Below, piece by piece: positions 1 to 6,466 of a DNA stretch of 64,000 bases. Position numbers and translations under genes: made by a program. The stretch comes from Metabacillus fastidiosus NBRC 101226 (GTDB lineage: Bacteria; Bacillota; Bacilli; Bacillales; Bacillaceae). The notes beneath the pieces were generated by a model. The model was not told the DNA's origin, did no database searches, and saw only the letters and a list, made by a program, of their open reading frames with translations. The first letter of the stretch is position 1. The number at the start of each line of letters is the position of its first letter. The stretch covers positions 55,118 through 119,117 of the forward strand of contig NZ_BCVG01000003.1 of assembly GCF_001591625.1 (NCBI RefSeq), written 5' to 3'.

Positions 1-150
1 ATTAATCAAATAGAAGAATCTGCTCGAAATAACTCCTTCTTCACATGAGGCATAAACATACACTTTATCGGCTCTATCTTCCACATATTCCATACATATG
101 GATATCATATCTGCTTGCAATTCACTAAACTTATCTTCAAATTCTTTCAT
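1..150 (-). CDS. YezG-family immunity protein, N-terminal part only (runs off the window)
   Basis: The minus strand encodes 50 codons from an ATG at 150, preceded by a good ribosome binding site (AAGGAGTGAAAAAGTAGT), and is open to the window edge. The peptide starts MKEFEDKFSELQADMISICM and is almost the same as the N-terminus of the intact YezG-like gene at 2561-3016. The DNA match continues through the ribosome binding site. YezG (DUF600) proteins neutralise YeeF-type LXG DNases in the B. subtilis group. This is therefore a second copy of the same immunity gene. The remaining two thirds lie outside the window, so it cannot be said whether it is intact. Confidence 0.8.
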   Translation of the reverse strand, partial: MKEFEDKFSELQADMISICMEYVEDRADKVYVYASCEEGVISSRFFYLIN

Positions 151-280
151 ACTACTTTTTCACTCCTCCCATGAAAAACTTACTACTAGTTTATTTTAAA
201 TATAAGGTTAAGTATTTTCTTGAACACCAGATAGTCGCTTCTCATGTTACCATCTTTTTATAGAATACTGAACTTTCTTC

Positions 281-730
281 TTACTCTATTTCTTCCGGTT
301 TTCTAAATAAACAAAGAGTATCTAGTGCCTCAAAAATGTTATTGCCAAACCTATATACTGAATAACCATTTTTCCCAAAGACCTTGCCCGACTTTGAAAC
401 AAACATAATTAAATTTCCACGGTATGCCTCTCCAACTACAACAAGCGGCTCTTTTACTCGCTGCTCAAATTCTTCAAAATCTTCTTTTTCATAGTAATCC
501 CCAACAGCTTCTTCGGGACTAAAATGAAAGGTTTCTAAACTTCCGTTCGGGTGCTTAAACTTAGATTTAACTCCACCAAATATACTTAATACCTCTATCA
601 CTGGATTGAATATTTGATATCCCATTGTCTCTAAAAACCTTACTGTCTCGGTTAAATCAACCTTACTATTCGGGTTCCATCCTGATTCTTCCAGTATATT
701 AATAGTTTTTCCTGATAATTTAGTTTTCAT
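281..730 (-). CDS. SUKH-3-like immunity protein
   Basis: A 149-residue soluble protein. An in-frame ATG lies 15 bases upstream at 745, but the GGGAGG ribosome binding site sits just before the ATG at 730, so 730 is the start. The layout fits the SUKH (SMI1/KNR4-like) superfamily, group 3: an N-terminal GW motif (ESGWNPN, near residue 17), an FGG motif (SIFGGVKSKF, near residue 50), a FSPEEA segment, and a closing hydrophobic helix after VFGKNGYSVYRFG. SUKH proteins are common immunity proteins in polymorphic-toxin loci and bind nuclease-type toxins. No partner toxin gene lies beside it, so it looks like a stored immunity gene. Family assignment is from motif pattern only. Confidence 0.6.
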   Translation of the reverse strand: MKTKLSGKTINILEESGWNPNSKVDLTETVRFLETMGYQIFNPVIEVLSIFGGVKSKFKHPNGSLETFHFSPEEAVGDYYEKEDFEEFEQRVKEPLVVVGEAYRGNLIMFVSKSGKVFGKNGYSVYRFGNNIFEALDTLCLFRKPEEIE

Positions 731-839
731 TAACTTTCCTCCCATTCTTCGAAACCTTTCGAACCCTTAGAGCTTCTTGGTCAACTTTGATATGAATATG
801 AAATTATATTTTTCAATCATTACTCACCATAAATTAATT

Positions 840-874
840 AAAAAACCTTGAAAGGTATGGAAGCCAATCAAGGT
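840..874 (-). terminator. Rho-independent terminator after the deaminase/immunity pair
   Basis: Inverted repeat ACCTTGA (845-851) / TCAAGGT (868-874). On the minus strand it is followed by a run of T. It lies about 230 bases beyond the all-alpha immunity gene at 1106. The rest of the 731-1105 gap shows no convincing gene. Confidence 0.6.
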
Positions 875-1105
875 AATGTAGTTCTCTATCAATATCTTAA
901 CTTTTTTTCATATAATTATTAAAGAGCAGAGAAAATCTAGCTGCGAGTATAAATATATTCTCTATCTTACTAGCCTTTTCATAATGCATTTCAAGACTTG
1001 TTCTTGTTCCCACCATCCGCTACGTTAGAACTTATATATTTCTTATTGCTTCTTCTAGCGAATTGAATTTGCTTAACAGCTAGTTTTTAATTGGTTGCAC
1101 ATTGG

Positions 1106-1456
1106 TCAATTCACAACCTCAACACCATGAAATTTAGCTTCTACTATTCGGAGAAGTTCACTCAAATCCTGAGCATCCTCTAAACCGAGTTCACTAATGA
1201 ATTTATCAATATTAAAGTCCTTAGTAATACTTTTGACTTCGTCAAAGATTCGTTGCGATAGTATCCCTTTTTCAATTTGTAAATGAGCTAGGCTAATATA
1301 AAATATAGCCTTCTCTGTTTCTCCCTCTTCAATTACATTGGCAAATTCATACAAACATCGCCCTCCTGATTGAAGGGCATCTAATCCGTCATTTATAGAA
1401 TTGGTGAAAACTTCACTTACATATTCTTTTAATTCTTTATAATCCCATTCTTCCAT
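1106..1456 (-). CDS. Predicted immunity protein paired with the orphan deaminase toxin
   Basis: A 116-residue acidic protein predicted to be all alpha-helical, starting MEEWDYKELKEYVSEVF. It has a strong ribosome binding site (AGGAGGGAG) and begins 12 bases after the stop of the orphan deaminase cassette at 1469. That position, directly 3' of the toxin on the same strand, is the normal place for the cognate immunity gene. Size and helical nature resemble the small helical immunity families (Imm3/Imm6 type) described beside toxin deaminases. I cannot settle the exact family by eye. Function as antidote to the deaminase is inferred from position. Confidence 0.65.
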   Translation of the reverse strand: MEEWDYKELKEYVSEVFTNSINDGLDALQSGGRCLYEFANVIEEGETEKAIFYISLAHLQIEKGILSQRIFDEVKSITKDFNIDKFISELGLEDAQDLSELLRIVEAKFHGVEVVN

Positions 1457-1468
1457 ACATTCTCCCTC

Positions 1469-2365
1469 CTATTTTACAACTTTTCCGTCGTTTGTAAGAA
1501 TGTTTACTGTGATATTTGGATACTGTTTCCTAAAGTCCATAATTACATCAGTACAACTTTGGCATGTAAGACGCTCTGTAAATAAGTTTATAGTTCCCTT
1601 GGCATATTTGTTATTTCCAAGTTGTGATGCTATATCATTTAAAATTTTATACTCTGTATCATAGTCTCTTAGGTATGCTTCAGGTGTGTCAACTCTTGCG
1701 TTATCAGGGTCAACCTTTTTCGCTTTGAATACTGGTTCTCCTTGAGGCTTTAATGACATTCCTGGTAATACATCTTTATCTGTTGCTTCGTTTACTGAAC
1801 TATGAGCGAAAAATTCATTCTTTTTAATTCCTTGAACATCAGCCTCTGCGTAGCCAAAGTTACCTGATTTTTTTAACTTACTAGGTAATTGAGACCTTAT
1901 CTCTTTAACACGGTCTACAATGCTTGGCAAGTCTTTCAGATTAATCGTACCATCATCAACCCGCGAACCAGAACTCCCACTATCAGCCCTCTGAAAGAAA
2001 TCTTTCAACGGTGTTGTCTCTATTCTAACATTAAGATCACTAGCCGCCCCATTAGTAGTTATGAGCTGTTCCCTTGTCATTCCAGTCGGGATTTTTAGAT
2101 CTCCTATTTTCTTTACAGCTCCTTCGATACGGGAGACTGCTTGTTGAATATTGGATACTGCTGCTTCTCTCAGATTTGTCAGCGTTCTATTCGTCGCTCT
2201 GCCCATATCCTTCAGAATCGCTTGACCCTTCTGAATCTGCTGCTGGACGTATTCCTTGCTGTATGGGAGGTTAGGTACTCCTTTATCTATAATTCTTGCT
2301 GCTCCTGCTGTTCCACCGACCATGAGGCCTGTCATTAAGCCTTGCTGTTTCTGTTCTTCTGTCAT
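1469..2365 (-). CDS. Orphan toxin cassette: pre-toxin fragment fused to a BURPS668_1122-type deaminase domain
   Basis: 298 codons. Residues 1 to about 136 match residues 379 to about 512 of the full LXG toxin at 6467-8602 almost residue for residue (MTEEQKQQGLMTGL against LTEEQKQQGLMTGL). The remainder is a different tip. It carries a DTE motif (D236-T-E238, in the slot of the usual H/C-x-E), then ERLTCQSCTDV with C268 and C271. These fit the zinc-binding core of the BURPS668_1122 (Toxin-deaminase) family, predicted nucleic-acid cytosine deaminases. There is no LXG export domain, no good ribosome binding site before the ATG, and a terminator just upstream, so it is probably not secreted as it stands. 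It is a silent alternative C-terminus with its immunity gene downstream. Confidence 0.8.
   Translation of the reverse strand: MTEEQKQQGLMTGLMVGGTAGAARIIDKGVPNLPYSKEYVQQQIQKGQAILKDMGRATNRTLTNLREAAVSNIQQAVSRIEGAVKKIGDLKIPTGMTREQLITTNGAASDLNVRIETTPLKDFFQRADSGSSGSRVDDGTINLKDLPSIVDRVKEIRSQLPSKLKKSGNFGYAEADVQGIKKNEFFAHSSVNEATDKDVLPGMSLKPQGEPVFKAKKVDPDNARVDTPEAYLRDYDTEYKILNDIASQLGNNKYAKGTINLFTERLTCQSCTDVIMDFRKQYPNITVNILTNDGKVVK
1948..2364 (-). repeat. Homology arm shared with the LXG toxin gene (copy in orphan cassette)
   Basis: About 417 bases closely match 7063-7467. The match stops abruptly on the 5' side of the gene at GTCA (2361-2364 and 7464-7467). On the other side it fades after the TACCATCATCAACC stretch. 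Both arms lie in the linker that precedes the toxin tip. Copies differ by scattered substitutions and a short variable stretch near 2020-2050. Confidence 0.9.
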
Positions 2366-2393
2366 TTCGACTGGAATGTGATCCTGCTAAAAT

Positions 2394-2434
2394 GAAAAAA
2401 GCACTTGTCGCCTATAACAGACAATCAAGTACTT
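2394..2434 (-). terminator. Terminator downstream of the YezG-like gene
   Basis: Stem AAGCACTTG (2399-2407) / CAAGTACTT (2426-2434), followed on the minus strand by T6. It ends transcription of the yezG-like gene before the orphan cassette. The hairpin is closely related in sequence to the one at 5675-5714, so the two units share a 3' end as well as coding homology. Confidence 0.75.
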
Positions 2435-2560
2435 CAAGTTCATATATTTATATATTTTCTAAGTTCATTAATATTTTTGAGTTTTTATAGATTTAAGCCA
2501 ATAAACTTATTCAATCTCGTTAGCTTGTTGCTTATGACATCTATAACTAGGCTGGTCTAT

Positions 2561-3016
2561 TTAAAGATTATTATTCTTTATCTCTTCAAACCACTCGTCA
2601 GCAATATGATCTGCCGTTTTAATCTCGTCATGAGTATATACTAAATCATACTTGTATTCAGCTTTAAACCTTCCACTCTTATTATCATATATTAACTTCA
2701 TCTCTGTTGGCATGTCTCTTTCGTATTCTTTACATAATTCTTCAATTTTTTCGATGTCTTCACATATTATACGCAACACCATAAGCATTCTTTTTGGAGA
2801 CACATCATATCTTTCGTCTCCATCCTCCAATGCATCATTCACTTTATGACATTCTACATACTTATTATTAATACAATAAAAGAACCTGCTTGAAATAATT
2901 CCTTCTTCACGTGAAGCATAAACATACACTTTATCCGCCCTATCTTCAACGTATTCCATACATATAGAAATCATATCTGATTGCAATTCACTAAATCTCT
3001 CTTCAAATTCTTTCAT
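2561..3016 (-). CDS. yezG: YezG-family immunity protein (DUF600)
   Basis: 151 residues, the usual length for YezG. The start MKEFEERFSELQSDMISICM, the central YDVSPKR segment and the C-terminal KYDLVYTHDE and DEWFEEI stretches are typical of the DUF600 immunity family. In B. subtilis YezG blocks the DNase activity of the LXG toxin YeeF. The start codon has the ribosome binding site AAGGAGTGAAAAAGTAGT, also present at the copy at 1-150. No YeeF-type toxin lies next to it here, so it probably gives protection against toxins of related strains. Confidence 0.85.
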   Translation of the reverse strand: MKEFEERFSELQSDMISICMEYVEDRADKVYVYASREEGIISSRFFYCINNKYVECHKVNDALEDGDERYDVSPKRMLMVLRIICEDIEKIEELCKEYERDMPTEMKLIYDNKSGRFKAEYKYDLVYTHDEIKTADHIADEWFEEIKNNNL

Positions 3017-3366
3017 ACTACTTTTTCACTCCTTACGCATAGCACTTCCAGTGTAAATTATATCAACATTAACTGTTACTTTTTGGGGGATGTTTCTTTT
3101 AAAGTTGCAGCCAATTCACCCACACAACGAATAAACTTTGAGAGGCATAACACCAATCAAAGTTTATAAAGAGTTATCTTATATTATTTGGTAAGAATAT
3201 CAAGTCACCAAGCAAAAACACAATAAGAAAATCTATATCTATTTTCTTGACGTATTATCAGAAGGCTTATTCCTTCATACAATTTGAGTGAGAATAAACT
3301 TTAAAAAGGTTATCAATTATTCTCTAACACTTTTGATATTAGAATTGGCAATTGAAAATAATAATT

Positions 3367-3585
3367 TTAAAAATGAATCTTCATAAGAAAGTCTTCAAGT
3401 ATTTCATTTACTGATTTACTTGCTGTAGGCAATATATCCTTTACTCGAGGTAGTATAGATGGATCGTCCACTATCATTTGTTTACTTTCTCGAGCTGTAA
3501 AGCTTTTTAACGTATCTATATATATTTCAAATAACTCCTCATCTTCAATACTAAGCCTGGCTATATTGAAGATGAGGAGGATTTT
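3367..3585 (-). pseudogene. Remnant of a coding sequence (C-terminal fragment, no start)
   Basis: The minus strand is open from just after a TAA at 3586-3588 to a TAA at 3367-3369. It reads as protein-like sequence (LSIEDEELFEIYIDTLKSF ... SKSVNEILEDFLMKIHF) with no start codon or ribosome binding site at its head. It looks like the last 60 or so residues of a lost gene. I do not recognise the family. Its upstream end coincides with the inverted repeat at 3535-3579. The rest of 3017-3902 holds two hairpins and no intact gene. Confidence 0.45.
3535..3579. repeat. 15-bp perfect inverted repeat at the edge of the gene remnant
   Basis: CTCCTCATCTTCAAT (3535-3549) and ATTGAAGATGAGGAG (3565-3579) pair perfectly around a 15-base centre that itself contains AGCC-T-GGCT. 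On the plus strand it is followed by GATTTTTT, as in a terminator, but no plus-strand gene precedes it. It may mark a foldback rearrangement. Confidence 0.7.
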
Positions 3586-3604
3586 TTAACAATCATTTGC
3601 AAAA

Positions 3605-3636
3605 ACAAAACACCAATTGTGCGTTTGGTGTTTTGT
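3605..3636 (-). terminator. Hairpin terminator
   Basis: Perfect 12-bp stem ACAAAACACCAA / TTGGTGTTTTGT with an 8-base loop. The minus strand continues into T5, so it acts for leftward transcription. It lies beyond the gene at 3903 and before the remnant at 3367-3585. Confidence 0.6.
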
Positions 3637-3860
3637 CCTCTAATTCTTGTCATTTACTTCTGTATTATCTTTCCCGTTCAATATTCTTATTATATAAATA
3701 TTCGGATTTGAAGTAAGTGTAACATGTTTATACGAAAAGTTTTAAATAAATTTGCAAAAACATGAACAATCACTGTAACACATGGTGTTATTACAATCGT
3801 ACATGGTCAAAAATAGTACATTCTAGATGGCTATGCAATCGTGATATTAACTTATAAGAA

Positions 3861-3882
3861 AACCTTGATGCAAGTCAAGGTT
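3861..3882 (-). terminator. Terminator after the DUF6630-like gene
   Basis: Stem AACCTTGA / TCAAGGTT with a six-base loop, followed by TTTTCTT on the minus strand, 20 bases beyond the stop at 3903. Confidence 0.65.
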
Positions 3883-3902
3883 GAAGACATACAATCTTAG
3901 AT

Positions 3903-4358
3903 CTATCTGTAATACTTGATACACCTTTCTTGGAAAGGGATTCTATCATCGAGCAGCACTTCTTCTTGCAGCAAATTTGTTATACTCTCTATTTTTACAA
4001 TGAATAGTGCGAAGAAATCACCCGAATTTGGATATGAAAATAGTCCATAACCCTTCGGTGACAGTATTTTATTGGTCTCCTTGATCTTTTCAGGTAAAAA
4101 TTCATAATTAAATGCTTCTAATTTCTCGAGTTCTTCTTGTGTTGCTAGTTCAATTTGGTGGGTGAATTCGTAATCAAGAATAAAATTTACAATTTCTTGG
4201 TATTGCTCACCTTTATAGTCAACGTATAAAAACTGTTTCGTCTTCAATCCATATTTTAATAAATCTTCATGTAAGTCATAACTTCCTTGCTCCTTCAAAA
4301 ATGTTTCCATATCCTTGCTATCAGGGAATATAATCTGTGCTATCCCTTGATCAGGCAT
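3903..4358 (-). CDS. DUF6630-like protein, possible immunity component
   Basis: 151 residues from the ATG at 4358, which has the ribosome binding site GGGAGGAAG. An in-frame ATG at 4394 would overlap the upstream gene and lacks a site. The protein is acidic with alternating helices and strands. The stretches LKTKQFLYVDYKGEQ, ILDYEFTHQIELA and KGYGLFSYPNSGDFFALF resemble what I recall of DUF6630, a family of unknown function. It lies 16 bases after the 324-residue gene at 4375-5349, so the two are probably co-transcribed. Position within a toxin-immunity island suggests a defensive or immunity role; this is inference. Confidence 0.5.
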   Translation of the reverse strand: MPDQGIAQIIFPDSKDMETFLKEQGSYDLHEDLLKYGLKTKQFLYVDYKGEQYQEIVNFILDYEFTHQIELATQEELEKLEAFNYEFLPEKIKETNKILSPKGYGLFSYPNSGDFFALFIVKIESITNLLQEEVLLDDRIPFQERCIKYYR

Positions 4359-4374
4359 ATTAGCTTCCTCCCTT

Positions 4375-5349
4375 TTATTGAAACAACTCTCCATGCTTGT
4401 TAGGAATATATTCCGGGTAGTTTTTACGATAAAATTGGTCGATCATCTGAAGCGTAGGGTCCCATTCAGGGTATGGCTCACGTTCTTCAAACACCATTTT
4501 CGCTTCTGGAGTATTCATCAGAAAATTATCGATTTGAGCAGGTACTGGCAACCCTAGTTGTTTCCTTACATAGATCAAGAATAAAATTTCAAAAGGATAG
4601 AATCCGTATCTGAAATCACCAAATTCACCTAGCTGACCAATTTCAGAAGCTAATGCAGAATGATACTGAGACATTATCGAAATTAGATGTTCTATTTCTT
4701 CTAGATCACCAGTCGACCAGCGTCCCAGCACTTCATCATAAATGTTCAGGTCTTTAGGGATTGAGCCACATCGCAGTTCAGCTTCCTTAAACTTATTTTT
4801 TACGGCTAGATGCAATTTTTTATTCGTTCCCACGATGGTTTTATTTTTATACTGCAAGTACAGCTCTAGCAAAAACCAAATATGTCTATTCTCTTCATTG
4901 GCATCTATTAAATGTCCACCAAAGTGATGAGCCATAAAATCATATAATATATTTTCTTCTTTCTCCCATCCATACATTGCAAAATGAACTAATGTGAGAA
5001 CGACTTCTCTAAATGAATATCCCAAGATCATCCCAGGATACCTGATTGTATAGAGATCCTGCCCCATGCACTGGTAAAATAAGACCTTCTGCATGTTCTT
5101 TAATCCCTCCACGTTGTTTCCACCGCTGATCAATACATCGTTTTTCCATAGTGACAAGTAATATGAAAAAATTTTGTTTAGATTTATTAATAGTATGTGA
5201 TCCTTCGCTGTTTCATTTTGCTCAACGATTTTCTCAATCTTTCTTCTACTGACATTATATTTATCTTTAGCATCTTCAAATTTGATTCCATCCACAAAAT
5301 TTTCCCTGTATTCCCCAAAAGCCATTTCTAACTTTTTTTGGTTTATCAT
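4375..5349 (-). CDS. Unrecognised 324-residue alpha-helical protein, candidate immunity protein
   Basis: The ATG at 5349 has the ribosome binding site AGGGAGGATG. I do not recognise the family with confidence. The protein is rich in helices and aromatic residues. Residues 15-45 could form a small helix-turn-helix (FEDAKDKYNVSRRKIEKIV). A middle block contains YSFREVVLTLVHFAMYGW. The C-terminal block FRYGFYPFEILFLIYVRKQL vaguely recalls the end of large helical immunity proteins (PoNi/DUF1911 or Imm49 type). There is no signal peptide or membrane segment. It is followed by a DUF6630-like gene, and palindromic repeats at 5431-5505 precede it. Immunity is the best guess from location. Confidence 0.45.
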   Translation of the reverse strand: MINQKKLEMAFGEYRENFVDGIKFEDAKDKYNVSRRKIEKIVEQNETAKDHILLINLNKIFSYYLSLWKNDVLISGGNNVEGLKNMQKVLFYQCMGQDLYTIRYPGMILGYSFREVVLTLVHFAMYGWEKEENILYDFMAHHFGGHLIDANEENRHIWFLLELYLQYKNKTIVGTNKKLHLAVKNKFKEAELRCGSIPKDLNIYDEVLGRWSTGDLEEIEHLISIMSQYHSALASEIGQLGEFGDFRYGFYPFEILFLIYVRKQLGLPVPAQIDNFLMNTPEAKMVFEEREPYPEWDPTLQMIDQFYRKNYPEYIPNKHGELFQ

Positions 5350-5430
5350 TGCATCCTCCCTGTGAATTAATCTATTTTCTTATTCCAGCCTTTTATCCTT
5401 GATTCACCAACGCCCAACTTTTCACCCTCC

Positions 5431-5505
5431 CGTTACGGAAATTACAATCCCTGTAACGTTTATCCGTTCTTTACGGATAACTTGTCTGTAACATGCATCC
5501 GTTAC
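5431..5505. repeat. Three consecutive short inverted repeats upstream of the 324-residue gene
   Basis: CGTTAC/GTAACG (5431-5458), TATCCGT/ACGGATA (5461-5478) and TGTAAC/GTTACA (about 5487-5505) follow one another. They lie 80-155 bases upstream of the start at 5349, where promoter and operator sites are expected. A related sequence, TGTAACACATGG, occurs near 3776. A regulator-binding role is possible; none is proven. Confidence 0.5.
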
Positions 5506-5674
5506 AACACACTGTACGATGACTTCAAAAAATAATACAACCCTTTATTTTTTCCTCTACTATGGCCATATACTGTATATAGCCATCACAATCTATAAAT
5601 ATAGTAATTAAAAATTTAACACTTATTGTGCTTATAAAATTATAGTGCTCTTTTAAACTTTCACGTTAAAACAC

Positions 5675-5714
5675 AAAAAGCACTCGTTGCCTTTAGTAAA
5701 CAATCAAGTGCTTT
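5675..5714 (-). terminator. Terminator at the end of the LXG operon
   Basis: Stem AAAGCACTCG (5677-5686) / CAAGTGCTTT (5705-5714), extended by CAA/TTG, followed on the minus strand by TTTTT. Related to the hairpin at 2394-2434. The 5350-5978 gap also holds a perfect palindrome ATGATGGT/ACCATCAT (5933-5951) and a 29-codon leftover reading frame, but no convincing gene. Confidence 0.7.
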
Positions 5715-5978
5715 AAGTCCATCTGTTTTTAAGTTGCATAAATTTGTAAGTTTTGTAGTAACAGTATGATACCTTTTATATGTCAGGACAACTACTATGT
5801 TAAAACTTACGAATCTGTAAGAGTTCATTAATTTAATATACATTCTATATGTTTATATTCATCACCTAGTAAAATGTCATCTCGCCTAAGCTCGTACTTC
5901 TTTTTATATCCTATCATTGTACATAATATTCTATGATGGTACAACCATCATGAGGTCTGTACTTTTTAATACCCTATT

Positions 5979-6446
5979 TTAAACAGCGACATCTTGATAA
6001 CCTACTTCATCTACCTTTTCATTTATAAGACGAATTCCTAAACCATTTTCTTCATCCCATGAACAATCAAATGAAATTCCTATATCACGTCCATCGCGAA
6101 GGAAATCATACGGAACTGAAATACCTACTAATGTTATATGTTCTATTAATTGATCAACTGTCTCAATTAATGGGTAGTCCTCATTAATTGCCACATCATA
6201 ACCAAGCTCATGCCTTTTTTCTTTATAATAATCTAAAACTGGTTGTAATATGCTATGTTGGATTTGTTCCCAATTATCCATTAATGAGTTGTATGCCACA
6301 TATTGTCCTTCATCAAAATCCCCATCTTCAGCACCTCCTACCAATAATGCTATCTCTGTATCCTTTCCCAAAAACTTTATGGTTCTATATCCTACCCATT
6401 TATACTGATAATCAAGTTCTCCAAAAACTTTATCATTTATTGTCAT
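5979..6446 (-). CDS. DUF6985/DUF2004-like immunity protein, probable antidote to the LXG nuclease
   Basis: 155 residues with the ribosome binding site AAGGAGA, starting 20 bases after the LXG toxin stop at 6467. That is the position of a cognate immunity gene. The C-terminal block FDCSWDEENGLGIRLINEKV followed by DEVGYQD is characteristic of DUF2004/DUF6985 proteins, many of which accompany polymorphic toxins. It has no signal peptide and should act in the cytoplasm, binding the toxin's nuclease tip. Family call from motif memory; the immunity role follows from position. Confidence 0.7.
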   Translation of the reverse strand: MTINDKVFGELDYQYKWVGYRTIKFLGKDTEIALLVGGAEDGDFDEGQYVAYNSLMDNWEQIQHSILQPVLDYYKEKRHELGYDVAINEDYPLIETVDQLIEHITLVGISVPYDFLRDGRDIGISFDCSWDEENGLGIRLINEKVDEVGYQDVAV

Positions 6447-6466
6447 TTAAAAATCTCCTTATTACA

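Noticed and set aside
5661..5843. Possible 60-codon gene (MYIKLMNSYRFVSF...)
   Set aside because: It overlaps the terminator hairpin at 5675-5714, lacks a ribosome binding site and has no protein-like composition.
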